A stretch of DNA of 64,000 nucleotides from NCBI GenBank assembly GCA_021234155.1, contig JAJEKV010000047.1, forward strand, positions 4,849,637 through 4,913,636. The letters run 5' to 3'. Source of the stretch: Isoetes taiwanensis. Lineage: Eukaryota > Streptophyta > Lycopodiopsida > Isoetales > Isoetaceae. The notes beneath the pieces are model-generated. The model ran no database searches, was not told where the DNA came from, and saw only the letters and a list, made by a program, of their open reading frames with translations. Positions 33,839-45,292 of the stretch are shown in pieces (position 1 is the first letter of the stretch; each line of letters begins with the position of its first letter). The translations under genes were made by a program, and so were the position numbers.

Positions 33839-33914
33839 TTAGAGGAAAGGAGTTGGCTCCCAATACATTGAGCCAAGGCCAAAGGATTGACACTCTGCAT
33901 TAGTGCAGCATCGC

Positions 33915-34350
33915 ATGCATATGGTCCTGGCATTTTTCGTATTTTCTAAAGTTTCCTTATTGTGAACTTCGCAGTTTTGCTGGGCTCCTTTCTTTGATAA
34001 ATCTCTCTCATAACAGAGAGATTTGTGGATTCTAATGGCTTCATTGGGTAAGATACAGGTTGTGGAAAACAAGACTTTTGTAAGAGCAAATCGTTTTCCC
34101 CGAAGTTAAAAATACAAGAAAATACAGAAGTGAGGCGGTGGATTGAGGCGGTGGAGTGAGGCGGTGCCATATGGTCCTGGCATTTTTCGTATTTTCTAAA
34201 GTTTCCTTACTGTGAACTTCATGGTTTTGCTGGGCTCCTTTCTTTGATAAATCTCTCTTATAACAGAGAGATTTGTGGATTCTAATGGCTTCATTGGGTA
34301 AGATACAGGTTGTGGAAAACAAGACTTTTGTAAGAGCAAATCATTTTCGG
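33915..34350. repeat. tandem duplication of about 250 bp
   Basis: ATGGTCCTGGCATTTTTCG through GTAAGAGCAAATC occurs at about 33919-34108 and again at about 34170-34349, joined by GGCGGTGGATTGAGGCGGTG. Copy 2 of the segmental duplication has the same pair at about 57258 and 57512, the second with a 30-bp deletion, so the tandem duplication predates the segmental one. Confidence 0.9.
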
Positions 34351-34497
34351 ATCAAAGGCCCATTTCATAGTGCCTGCTCCCCTCCTTACTTCATACCTGG
34401 CTCAAGGCATTAACAATGGCACTAGATGCTAGGAGTTGCCGGATTTGTGTGATAGAGGATTTTGCTGTATGTGCTATGAGCCAGTTAGAAATCCGGT

Positions 34498-34744
34498 AGG
34501 GGACTATTCAATGCCATCGGCCAGGCCATCCACCGCCACACCTTGAAAGTGACCGGGTTTGGGTTCGGCATTAACCCGTAATGCAATGCCACGCAGCATC
34601 CCGCTACCGGCAGCGCTCGCCACGTCATTTGCAGGTTCGCCTGGGCGAATCCGAGGGGTTCGCCTGGGCGAATTTTTGGGGTTCGCCTGGGCGAACCCGC
34701 TTGGTCTGACAAGTTAGTTTCGGGAGCCAATAAAGTGGGCAAAC
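34498..34744. mobile_element. GC-rich insert with three GGTTCGCCTGGGCGAA-type palindromes
   Basis: This piece is absent from copy 2, where a different insert occupies the same position. It is clearly more GC-rich than its surroundings and carries TTCGCCTGGGCGAA three times (about 34637, 34660 and 34682), each a near-palindrome. It ends near GTGGGCAAACCAAGG. It looks like the end of an unidentified transposon; no terminal repeats or target duplication could be set. Confidence 0.5.
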
Positions 34745-34900
34745 CAAGGACAAAACATGTTCCTAGTTCAGAAAATGTTTGTTATTCTTGGGATACTTAA
34801 TGACAAATGTTTGTGCATGCCATAGGCAAATATGGGTGATTACCACAGATTGCATTGTGTTTTTGAATCTTCACCAATTATTTGTTTGATTGTTCTGCAG

Positions 34901-35087
34901 TAAATCAGAATATGTCCTACACAAGTTGAAGGAAATGGGCAAGATCAAATATAAGGATCTGAAGGATATATCTAAACAATTTGAGTTGCTTGATTCTAAA
35001 ATTTTTGGGAGAATAACCTATCGTGCCTTATCTTCTTTCTTATTTTGGGATCGCTTTGGTTTTTGTGCCAAGGAACGCCGCATGTAA
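34901..35087 (+). pseudogene. exon of a two-pore K+ channel (TPK/KCO family), copy 1
   Basis: After a splice acceptor TTGTTCTGCAG the exon reads SEYVLHKLKEMGKI, KDLKDISKQFELLDS and GRITYRAL. This is the cytosolic C-terminal region with a calcium-binding EF-hand-like segment found in vacuolar TPK channels. Only this one exon is present; the pore and first exon are absent. The last 25 residues of the frame (SSFLFWDRFGFC...) do not fit the family and are probably read-through. Copy 2 is at 58924-59110. Confidence 0.7.
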
Positions 35088-35773
35088 TCCTGGATGGGGC
35101 GTTCCCTCTCCCCCTCACGGGACTATTTTGGCCGTTTGCATTCAATTATGCGTTTAGATTTGAAATCGAACCACTCTTCGGCTTGGCTATCTCATTCCGT
35201 CGTCGCTTCACTCTCCAATGCTCTCCAGTGGTGACATTGTAGGTCTTGCTCCAAGGTTTGGGGTGAACCTTTTCACATCAGTATAGTCTTGCAAGAAAGA
35301 CAATATTTTTCTAGACCTGCAGGAGCCAGTTTAGATGAAAAGGAAACCGAAGCCAATGCTGAAGAAGCCTCCTCCAGATGTATAGTATATGGCTCGATTA
35401 GGGTATGCCATTTTTGTTTTAGCCCTGTTTGGATTTTTTTCTTGCTATCAAAAGAGCTTCAATAGTCATTTCCTCTGCATCTTGAAGGGGATTTGTTCTA
35501 ATGCATGCCCGACTGGCTGGCTGGAGTATTTTAAGCCAGTTTGCACCTGCTTTGAGTTTTAACTGGGCAGATATTTTTGAAGCCTATTTGATCTACAGGA
35601 CGCCTATTTGTTGTGCATAATCTCCAAATAGAAACTGTATAAGCCCTCCTCATTCTCATTGCTATTTTGAGCACTTGAGCTAATTATAAGGTCCGAGATT
35701 GGGTCTCATTTCTCAGAGGCATCCCATTACTACATCCATTTTGGAGGGCTCCATGTCCATTTGACATCACCAT
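35088..35773. other. non-coding part of the duplicated block
   Basis: Nothing recognised beyond short frames. It is repeated at 59111-59796. Confidence 0.4.
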
Positions 35774-36205
35774 TTATTGTGAGAAGGCTGGAGCCCGTAT
35801 TCATGCCCATTCAAGAGCTTGATCACTGTCCTTCTGAGCAAAGTACAGGGGTATATGATGGTTTGCTACCTCTGTCCTATTAAAAACAAACTCATACATT
35901 TTAAAAAAGTCCTGCATCTATGCTGGCTCGATCCTACTCTCCTGATAACCCCTCACTGCTGGAGCTTCACTACCCCAAACTCCTTGCACTATTTGTAAAA
36001 GCCCTGGATAAAGAGTATCAAAATGGTTGCTTCTAAGGTGTTTTACTGTTACCTTCTCAAACTCAGGCTGATATACTTGTAGCTTTCTCTTTGTTGATGG
36101 AGACGTCCCACCCTTCATTTTCTTTGCTGCATGCTTTAGAGACCTTTGCATTGGCTTCAAACGTGGTGATTTCCTGGGGGAAACACGAGATGGAGGCTTT
36201 GTCAT
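35774..36205 (-). pseudogene. small basic ORF of unknown function, copy 1 with a stop codon
   Basis: The protein starts MTKPPSRVSPRKSPRLKP, a proline/arginine-rich, AT-hook- or NLS-like N-terminus, followed by EFEKVTVKHLRSNHFDTLYP. In this copy a TGG found in copy 2 is TAG (35918), so it ends after RIEPA at 95 residues; the rest of the frame continues to about 35774. The intact counterpart is at 59797-60228. The family is unknown to me. It may belong to a transposon, because the block is repeated. Confidence 0.45.
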
Positions 36206-37427
36206 GATCCCAAACCTAAGAACTAAACCTTGATACAGGCTCGGCCTTCGAGCCTTCTAAGCAGACCAAGAAGCTTCTGATGTAGAAGGAAACTAACAAT
36301 CGGCAAGTAAGGATTCGAATCGGCCACTGAGACAGAGATTTGCTAACAGAGAGTTGGGGAGTGGCTTGTTGAGCGGGACGGAGAAAACGCACACGTTCAA
36401 AATCCTTCCAAATGTGGTTCCCCCCAACCTCCAACCATTAATTGTGGTATTAGTGACCCCCCGCCCCCCTTAAAATATTGCCTACATTTTGCCTTTGTAA
36501 ATGTAAAATTTTGGCCCTTTTTATATCCACCTTTTTGTGCAACTACCCTGCAATCTCATCCAGATTGTTGAACTAGATTTGTTTGCATAAATGTATATCT
36601 CTCAGGGGCAGAACCTTCTCCCTGTATGGCTTCAGCCCGTTTAAGCCTGAAGATCCGAAGTGGCAAATGTGTGAGGTTTGGAAAATGCCATTGCTCTAAA
36701 AGAAAGTAGGAATTAATATGTCTATTAAGGTTCCTTTGAGTTTTAGGCTAATTTGTATGGTCCTTATGTTTTGGCTTCAGAAGTGATGATCCAGATTTGG
36801 TATATGTGCAGAAAGTTGAGGCTGAGAGAACCATCAAGTTCCTGCAATAGAGCAGAAATACCACCAGATGAGTATTCTTGGAGAAACTATGGCCAGAAGC
36901 CTATTAAAGGATCCCCTCATCCCAGGTAGTTAAAGTAGCTCTTTAGTTCACATGGTTTACATCGTAAGCTCATTGTATACAAAGATTACGAGCTTCAAAG
37001 ATTTGTCTATAATGGTAAGATGCAGTCTTTGTTCCTGTTTCCTACCTTTTCAATTAACATATATGATACCATTATATCCATGTAATTAAGTTTGTACCCC
37101 AAACAATATTTGCCCTATGATAGTTCTATTATACCTTTGTTTTCAGTCCCTACAACTGCAATAGAACTATCCATAGTTTTTTCTACTATGCATCTTATGA
37201 ATGGATGCATCCGTATCTTTTTATTCCTTCTTGGCCAATATGTCAATAAATCGAAGATAAATGAGTAAGTTCATGATGTCATTAAAGATGAAGCAGGTTA
37301 CCAATTTGTGACTTACCAATTTATGCACTCAAAAGGGGCTCTAATATGTAATAAAGATGCCAGTGAAGTACTCAACTAGACCATTGATTCACTCAAACAG
37401 GCCATTTACATGCTCCAGTATTGGCAA
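36206..37427. other. non-coding part of the duplicated block up to the chromovirus insertion
   Basis: Sequence from TTCCCCCCAACC (about 36417) to CATGCTCCAGTATTGG recurs at 51440-52425 and 60440-61440. It contains exon-like pieces ([18 protein letters not shown]-type reading near 36790, ending in TAG) of the unidentified gene whose later part is repeated to the right. No intact gene is present. Confidence 0.5.
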
Positions 37428-39090
37428 TGTGACGTCCCCTACTCGTATACGGTGCACTCACCGTATACAAACAGGAGTTCATCCCCCATACCAGCTCCAT
37501 GCTAATACAGGGCCCTCCACATGACACTGCAACCGCGACGGATTCCAGTGGGAAGAGTGGAAGGGTCATTGCACCCCGTCTCCCTCAGGGCCTACCTAGC
37601 TGCGGAAGCGTAAACATACATGTCAGTAGCACATACATCAACATCATATGACCATCACGAAGGATGGTCCTCCACATATCTGCATAGACAAAGATCAGCA
37701 CATCACATAGGGAATCCTACCCAAGGCTCAGACTCAAGGGATGGTGATGGCTTGGATCTCCGAGTTCATTGCGCAGGCGAATTCATGGCAATGGATTTGG
37801 GCGGGCATATGAACATGGCTTAGGGTTGTCCACTCCATCCGCCCCTCACATTGCACACTTTGCGAGTAGGCTGAAAAGTGTTGGGACTGGAGAGTAGCCA
37901 CGGATGCATAGCCAAGGGGCTATATCCGGGTTACATCTCCCGGTTCGATGGGGCAGGTAGGGATCTCTCCCTCCAGAGATCTACATGCTGACTCAAGGTG
38001 ACTAGAGGGCCACTGCCCGTACACGACTTGAACTCAATGGAAGGTCATATTCACCACCTCAGTGTCGAGCCCATGCCTTGCCCACACGCAGGTGGCAAGC
38101 CATTAGACCTAGTCACAATGATCCCCGGCAAAGCACTAACACACCATAGGGATCGTTCAGAGTCGAACACGAACCTCCTTATAAGCCGGGTCGGCCCCTT
38201 CACCCACAACAGGTGTGGCTCTTGTGCCTGTGCCGCATCTACAAGTGTGCTAGAGAGGCTACTCTAGGAGCATCAACTACAAGGCTTTAGGTCTCTACCC
38301 CCCTTCCCAATACAAGGAGTTCATAGAGATACATCATCCATATACATCACAGAAGAACTAAAGAACAAGATCTAACCTACAACATAGAGTTAGGTTCTTT
38401 AGTTAGAATCTGCTATCTAGAGATCTAGAGGGCTGCTATGGCCAATCTAATAGGCTAAACCTACTGATACAATGACTAAAATAGGGTTTAGACTATCTAA
38501 TTGGCCAAATACCTGATCCTTGAGAGGCTCCTCGACTGAGCTTCGACCATCCCTTTGAAACGCTTTCGAATCTAGAGAAACTAAGGATGCAATTCTCCCA
38601 ATCGGGTGCGGGATGCGGTTTTTGGCTGTTGAGGCAGACCAAAGCAGAGTTCAAGCCCTAAAATCGAAAATTGGGCTAGTTAGGGTTTCCTACCCTATAT
38701 AGACAAGGGGGGTTGGCTAGGGTTTCCAATTATCCCCTTTTGGCATGTGGGATAATTGGAAATGGGCCCACTTGCTTTTAAGGGCTAGGTGGCCAAATGT
38801 GCACACATGGAAATGTGTGCCCACATTAATGTGTACATTGGAAAATGTGCACATTAATTGCACCTATGGGTGTGGCCCACTTGGCATGAAGTGTCCACTT
38901 GGAAATGTGTGCCCACATTAATGTGTACATTGGAAAATGTGCACATTAATAGTTGCACATATTTACGGCAAGTTGCCCCTAGGGCTACTCACTGGCTACA
39001 CGCTAGCGCATTACCGTTTTGGGTGGGCGGTACGGCGTGGAGGCGATACGGTATACGCCCCGGGCGATATCGTGTCTTTGGAACGTCACA
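37428..39090 (-). mobile_element. chromovirus 3' LTR
   Basis: This LTR of 1663 bp begins TGTGACGT and ends ACGTCACA, perfect inverted termini with TG...CA. It contains a tandem block GTGTGCCCACATTAATGTG repeated at about 38814 and 38905. It differs from the other LTR by many small changes, unevenly distributed. Confidence 0.9.
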
Positions 39091-39106
39091 TTCTCCCCAC
39101 CTTGAA
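39091..39106 (-). other. polypurine tract of the chromovirus
   Basis: On the element's sense strand AAGGTGGGGAGAA directly precedes the 3' LTR. A second GGTGGGGAGA lies about 40 bp further upstream, near 39130, a possible duplicated tract. Confidence 0.7.
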
Positions 39107-39951
39107 ATGATGATGTCCGCAGCATCGTGGGTCTCCCCACCTTGGGATCATCGTAACCTGCAATCAACCTGATACATACGATTACTACTATAATTCTTAC
39201 ACATTTCTTAAAATTACCTTAAGGTAATATTTTTATGCCATTATCACATTATTATATTATAACATAACTTATCAATTCACACATTACTAACAGATTACTC
39301 CAAAATTCACTTAACATTACAATTAAGTTTATCAAAATTTAAAATTAACGTCCGAGGCACTCTTCATTCCTTGCAACACATTCCAACAAAATTTGTGTTG
39401 CAAGTCTTCGTAGCCCGACCTCCTTGCCCTCCGGAGCGCTCTACTGGCCTGCAGGTCGACACTACGTTAGTACCATTTAATTATTAAATAAAATTTTGGT
39501 TATATGGTGACCACCCCACCTATCTACATGGATGCATGGCTAATCTCCCGGCGTAGGAAGAGGGTGAATCTTCCATTACGGCCGCGGAGACAGCGCCTAC
39601 ATGCCTATATGCCGCTCATGCCTACACCTCTAGTTGCCTGGCGTGGAGGATATCCTTCTCGTGGGGGCCAAGGATAGATTCCTCCTATCAAAGCATATAT
39701 GGGGCTAAAGGTGCTTTCCCTATCAATGCATTCCTTCATGACCTCCTTTCTTCGAGGTCGTCTACTTCGCGGGGGACGAAGTAGACTTTCTAATCTACCT
39801 TCCACTCGCCCAAAGCGGAAACGCGGTCATGCCTACATTGGCATTACACCACGCCCTAGAGATCACCGTAGTGGTCCCATCATCGGTAGCAACGCATGCG
39901 ACCCATACCAAGCATAGGTTGCATGCGTAGATTAATCTTTCTACACAAGAA
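39107..39951 (-). other. chromovirus 3' untranslated region
   Basis: This is an AT-rich stretch (39180-39350) followed by sequence with short frames only. I see no further gene between the chromodomain and the polypurine tract. Confidence 0.5.
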
Positions 39952-42900
39952 TTAACCTACACAAATCGACATGCCTGAGCCGATTTCTTCGGAGATGACC
40001 TTGCCGTCCCATTGCTCCATAAACTGTGGGTACTGCTTTACTAAATCTTTCTTAAGTACCCACGTCGTCTTCTTCCACCGGTAAGTGTTTCCACTTGACC
40101 AAATCTTTGGAGGAATTCTCGATCTCCTCGTTTTTCTTGAAAGCTTTATCAAGAATCAATTCGGAACTATTTCCATTTTTGTTCCTCCGTCATTTCCAAC
40201 AACGTTGGCGAATCCAAGACCGGGTGCGGGTTTGGGGTATGCTTCTTCAGCAAACTCACGTGGAAGACCTTATGAATCTTTAGGTGTGCTGGCAAGTCTA
40301 GCTTGTAGGCTTGATTACCTACTTTCTCGACTATTCTGAAAGGTCCAGCCCACCTTGGAGCAAGCTTCTTGCAATTGCCGATCCTGAGCTTTGCCTGCTT
40401 CACCTTGATCTTGAGCCAAACATCATCTCCAACTTTGAACTCTCTTACTGTTCGATGCTTGTCGTGATGCTCTTTTTGTCGACTTCTTGCTGCTAGCAGA
40501 TACCCTCTAACTTCTTCCACAAGCTGCTGCATATCGGCCAACATCTGCTGCGAAACTTCCACTTTTGACACGGGGTTGTGCCAAGTGTCTGGAGTTAGGC
40601 ACTGATAGCCGTAATTGATCATAAACGGCGACATTTGGGATGATTCCTGCTTGGTGCTATTGTATGCAAACTCCACCAAGTGAATAAATTCTTCCCACAT
40701 ACTTTGCTTATTCCAGACATAGTTTCGTAGCATGTCCTCTAAAATCCTCGAAAATTGGTCCGGCTGCAATGCCGCCATCCGTCGAGGATGATATGCCGTG
40801 CTCATGGATAGCTTCGTCTGGATCGTCGCAAAGAGGTCTTGCCAAAAGGCGCTCATGAACTTCGGATCCCTGTCGGAGATGATCTCCCTTGGCATGCCAT
40901 GAAGCCTAAAGATCTCTTTGGTGAAGAGCTTTCTTTGTATCCATGGTCTGTATCGTGGTTACGCAAGGCACAAATTGTGCCATCTTCGACAACTTGTCGA
41001 CCACTACCATCAAGGCATCCTTGCCTCTCGCCGTTTTGGGAGTCTGTGGATGAAATCCATGCTGATTACCTCCCACTTAGCGTTTGGCACCGCTTAATGG
41101 CTCTAATGCCCCCGGAATTGAAGCTGCTCCGCCTCGCTGTTGGCCGACATTCCTTGATGTAGCGAGCTATTTGCTTCTTCATTCTGGCCAATAATAGGCT
41201 GCTGCAAGACTTTGAAATATGTTTTCATGAATCCCGCATGGCGGCTATTGCATTTGCGCGTGTCATGGAGGATTAACTTCCTTACACCCGATGATTAGGT
41301 GCACGCACAACTTGCTCTTATGGTATAACAGGTTGCCTTCCTTCTTATAATGCTTGAAGGCCTCCCGCTCTTTATCTGTTCTAGCCTCCTTGAAAGGCTT
41401 GCCCATACTTCCTCGAAATCCACATCCGTTGGCAAGGACTCTTCAATCCTTTTACCAAAGTCATTTGGAGAGCGTCGAAATTGCATTGCAATGCACTCTA
41501 GTTGTCGGGGATGCCTTGAAAGCGCATCTGCTACCACATTGAGCTTCCCCGGCTTGTAGACTATATCAAAGTCATATTCTTCGAGGAACTCCATCCATCT
41601 CCGCTGCCTCACATTCAGGTGTGGTTGTGTGAATACATATTGGAGGCTCTGATGGTCGGTATCCAATTGGAACTTCCTTCCCAAGAGATAATGCCTCCAT
41701 ATTCTTAATGCCCCGACAACCGCAAGCAACTCCTGATCGCGGCGTTGGGTAGCGCGTCGGCGTCGTTCATCTTCCGGAATCATACGCTACCACACGCTCT
41801 TCTTGCATAAGCACCGCACTGTAGCTATCTTACTGCATCTGTTGCTACAAGCTTATCTTTCTCAGGATCCGATAGGTTAAGGCTGGGCTGTTGTTAAAGC
41901 TTCCTTCAACAATTCGAACCCCTTTTGGGCTTTCTTGTGCCAATGCTCTACCCAATCTTTCACCTTCTCGCCTGCCCTCGTCAGTTATTACTTGGGGCTG
42001 CTATCTTAGCAAAGTTCTTCACGAACTTCCTCAGTAGTACCGCTAGGCCGAGGAAACTTCCGGACTTCATGCACATTCTTGGTAGCCGCCTTTGAATGAC
42101 GGCTTCAATCTTGGCGGGTCATTTGAGATGCCTTGCCTGAGATCACATGACCTAGATACTCCACCTTTTTACATTGCGGTGGCGCCGACAACTTGGCGCA
42201 TAACCGGTGCCTCTTCAACTTCTCTAGCACTCTTCTCAAGTGTTGTAATGCGTGCTCTTCAAGGGATCTGCTATACACCAAAATGTCGTCAAAGAAAACA
42301 ATTACAAAGGTGTCCGGGAACTCCTCGAAGATATCGTTCATGAGCCTCATGAACGCGTTGGGGCATTTGATAAGTTTAAAGGCATTCGCGTGAACTCATA
42401 ATGCCCATACCTGCGTTTCGTTCGAAGGCGGTCTTATGGATATCTTCTTCCTTTATCCTGATCCGATGATACCCCGACCTTAAGTCGATTTTGAGAAGAT
42501 CTTTGCACCCTGGAGCTGATCCATCAAGTCGCCCCCGATCTTGGAAGCGCATACTTGTTCTTAATGGTGTGCTTATTCAACCTGTCTATAGTCTATGCAC
42601 ATCCTCAAAGATCCGTCCTTCTTCTTGACAAAAAGAATAGGCGCTCCAAACGGCGAGACACTAGGTCTAATGAAACCTAGGTCGAGCAGCTCCTGCAACT
42701 GCTTCTTCAACTCCGACAACTCCTGCGTTGTCATTCTATATGGAGCCTTACTTGTTGGCTTTGTTCCTGGTTCGAGTGCAATCTCGCACTCAACTCCCCT
42801 ATAAGGAGGGAGCTGCTTGATCTCATCTGGAAAGAGATCATGGAACTCCGTGATCAGCTTAGCTACTTGCTTCGGCAACTTGCTGAGCACCTTGTCTTCT

Positions 42901-43300
42901 TTGCTTCCTTCCGATTCTCGGCTCACTAATCTCAAGCTTGAAGATGTATGCCACTTGCTCACTCTTGATGCACTTGAGCAGTACCGTTTAGAAGACATAC
43001 TTTGCATGATGGGAACAACTTCCTTACTGTTATTTCAATGATCTTGCCGGGCGTTGGGAAGGTCACCTTCCGCTTCCCACAGTCGATAATGGCCCCTGCT
43101 GGCCCAAGGTATTCCATTCCTATGATCAAGTCATACTTTCCAATGCCCATTACTTCTGCCCCCATCTGGATATTAATCCCTGGTAAGTCGATGTCGAAGT
43201 TAATTCTCTTGCCCGCCGCGATCGCCTTCTTCGCACCACTTGCTAAAACCACGTGTCCGGGCTTTGACTTTAGCGGCTTCAACTTCAACATTTGAACCAT
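39952..43300 (-). pseudogene. chromovirus Pol: protease, reverse transcriptase, RNase H, integrase, chromodomain (multiple frame breaks)
   Basis: Protease region 43300-42960 (GKYDLIIGMEYLG; the active-site DTG/DSG position, just upstream, reads DFG). Reverse transcriptase 43007-42105: [21 protein letters not shown], then the catalytic FFDD in VIVFFDDILVYS. RNase H 41783-41295: LLAVVGALRIWRHYL and VYKPGKLNVVADALSRHP. Integrase 40895-40167: ISDRDPKFMSAFW, AYHPRRMAALQPDQF (normally HPQTDGQTE, altered here), and the GPFRIVEKVG...HVSLLKK C-terminal domain. The chromodomain (about 40150-40000) is split over two frames, DLVKWKHLPVEE in one and TTWVLKKDLVKQYPQF in the other. At least eight frame breaks make it inactive. 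Many could be small sequencing indels. Confidence 0.8.
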
Positions 43301-43519
43301 TTTGGGGATGCAAAGTTATGGCTACTTCCCCGAAGTCTATCAAGACTATGAAGGACTTAGCTTTAGCCTTCCCCTCGTGGAAATTACCTTATCTTGGCTC
43401 TCTCCGCTTGCTCAGTATCTATTGCGGCAAAGATGTGACACTCACCACCGGATGTAGTCGCGGGCCTCTTCGCCGTCGTCGCCCTGACAGGGGGCATCCC
43501 AATCTCCCAACTCCGCTAG

Positions 43520-44780
43520 AGCTGCACTCATGACGTGAGGGGTTCTTTTTGTCCTATGGCCTGGCTGGAAGCTTTGGCACATTTGCTTTTCTATGCACTC
43601 TGCCTCTTTTCCTTGGGCACGCTTGCAAAAGGATTGCTTTGCTTTGGAGTAGTTTGACCTCTCCTCGCTTGTCCTTGAAGGACACCCGCTTCTTCTCCTT
43701 TGCTTCCCTGGTTCCCACCACAGGGGGTTCTAGCTGGACTCGGACTGGCTGCCACGGGGCTATAGCTTCCCCGTCAGCCTTGCCTTTATCCCGGAAGTGC
43801 CGCCGCTTGTGCCCGCTATTCTCGAGGTCGGACCCCGCAAGCTTATAGCCTTGGATTAAAACCGATCTTGTCCTAGGGTTTATTGCCCTCACAAGCTTGC
43901 GGATCTCCTCATTCAGCCCCTCAATATAGCTTTCTCTGCATGCTTCTCTCCTAACCCGGCACATCTGACCTTAGCCTCATGAATTCCCTCGTATATTTAC
44001 GGGTGATTTGTTGCCTTGCCGCAACTTTGTAAAATCTTTGCATCATCTTTGGACTTATGTTCCTTGGGACGTAATGGCGCTTGAAGGCTTTTGCAAACTT
44101 CTTGAACTTACAAGCATCCCCGCTCAAGCCGTGTGCCTTTGCGTAACCCTTCCACCAAATCCGCGGCGGCTCCTTTCAAGTTGGCTGTTGCAACTCTGCC
44201 TTTGTCTTTATCTTTCATGCTATAAGCGTTTCGTACTTTCGCTCATTTTATCCCAGCCATGCCTCTGCTTCCAATCGACTGTTCTCCCACGAGAACTGTT
44301 CGATTTCGGGCCTTCCATACATTGCCGGTCGCGGAATCTACCTTCTTACGGTAGTCGAGGCCCCGGTGTCTCTTTGTCGTCCCTCTGGGGTGTTCCTCTG
44401 CCTTCCATCTGTTCGTTCCTGAGCCTGTTCTTCCTCTTCCTCGGAGTCGGAATCTGAGTCCGAGCTTGAGTCGGAAGATTCCGGGCTGGAGGATCTCCTT
44501 CTCTTGCTCCTCTTCTTGTCTTTTCCTGCCCTCCGAGCTGATGCTTGCGGCAACTGAGCGTTGCCCACCGAACCCACTCACCTTGCGCTGACGGTAATGC
44601 CTTTATCCGCTCAGTCCGGTCCCTCATCTGGGCTATCTCCTCCTCTGGGGTCATGGGTTCCATATCCTCGAATAGGTTCCTTGCCGGGGGTGGTCTGGGT
44701 GGGGTTTGCTCTTCTATAAGATCTCGCAGTTGTCGTTCCCCTGCGTTTAGGCCTCTAGCTGCATGCACAAGCAATTCATG
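43520..44780 (-). pseudogene. chromovirus Gag, frame-broken
   Basis: The N-terminal part from about 44774 has RDLIEEQTPPRPPPARNLF and EPMTPEEEIAQMRDRTERI. A Ser/Asp/Glu- and Arg-rich stretch follows (44577-44340: KRSKRRRSSSPESSDSSSDS). The capsid C-terminal part is at 43964-43800: CRESYIEGLNEEIRKLVRAI and NPRTRSVLIQGYKLA, typical of Gag of Ty3/gypsy elements. A nucleocapsid-like Lys/Arg- and Cys-bearing stretch lies at about 43640-43560 but a complete CCHC knuckle is not readable in one frame. The central capsid (44000-44240) is scattered over frames. Confidence 0.65.
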
Positions 44781-44940
44781 GTTATATGATTAGTTCCTTT
44801 GTTCTCTTGCATTGATTGTGCTTGTTGGTATAATTGTGGGGCAAAAATACATCAACAAAACATTTAAAATGCAATAGGATTTATATTCATATATCATATA
44901 ATATTTTAGATACAAAAAGTCTCCGGGATCAAGAGTCTGA

Positions 44941-45246
44941 CTAGTCTTGAAATCGCCGGTAAGACGGGTTGTCCTCGAGAAACTTCTTTACTTGGGCTGT
45001 ACCTACTGTACTTCCCAAGTTCCTGAGTATATCCCTTGCTGTTCCCCCTCGGATGGCGGATGCTAGCTCTTCCACCCGTCTATGGGAGGTATGAGCTGCT
45101 GTTACTGCCAACCTACCTTGTCGAAGGTGGGGTACTGCGAAGTCGAAGATGCCCAAGGTCATTTTTCGCTTCACTAAAATGACATGGTCCACCTTTTCCT
45201 CGATGAGGCGTGCGTGCATGCCAAATCCCGAAAGTGCTACCAACAT
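44941..45246 (-). CDS. chromovirus ORF-D, unknown function
   Basis: The 101-codon frame lies between the acidic ORF and Gag. It contains KVDHVILVKRKMTLGIFDFA, a beta-strand-like N-terminal part, and EELASAIRGGTARDILRNLG, a helical C-terminal part. I recognise no family. It might be the end of the preceding protein displaced by a frameshift (47 bp separate the two), because no separate start context is evident. Confidence 0.4.
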   Translation of the reverse strand: MLVALSGFGMHARLIEEKVDHVILVKRKMTLGIFDFAVPHLRQGRLAVTAAHTSHRRVEELASAIRGGTARDILRNLGSTVGTAQVKKFLEDNPSYRRFQD

Positions 45247-45292
45247 CTGCCACGACTTCCTCTCCGTGGGCTGAAGCGCTTGTGAAATATTA

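Larger units (their letters stand above)
31776..37427. repeat. segmental duplication, copy 1 (continues at 50699)
   Basis: This block is repeated in the same orientation at 54426-61442 with high identity. It contains the 3' half of a LINE fragment, a zinc-binding LINE fragment, a K+ channel exon and a small basic ORF. Differences: copy 2 has an extra approximately 680 bp at 55931-56612, and the two copies carry different inserts at the same point (34498-34744 here; about 57803-58755 there). Copy 1 is interrupted at 37427 by the 13.3-kb chromovirus. Confidence 0.95.
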
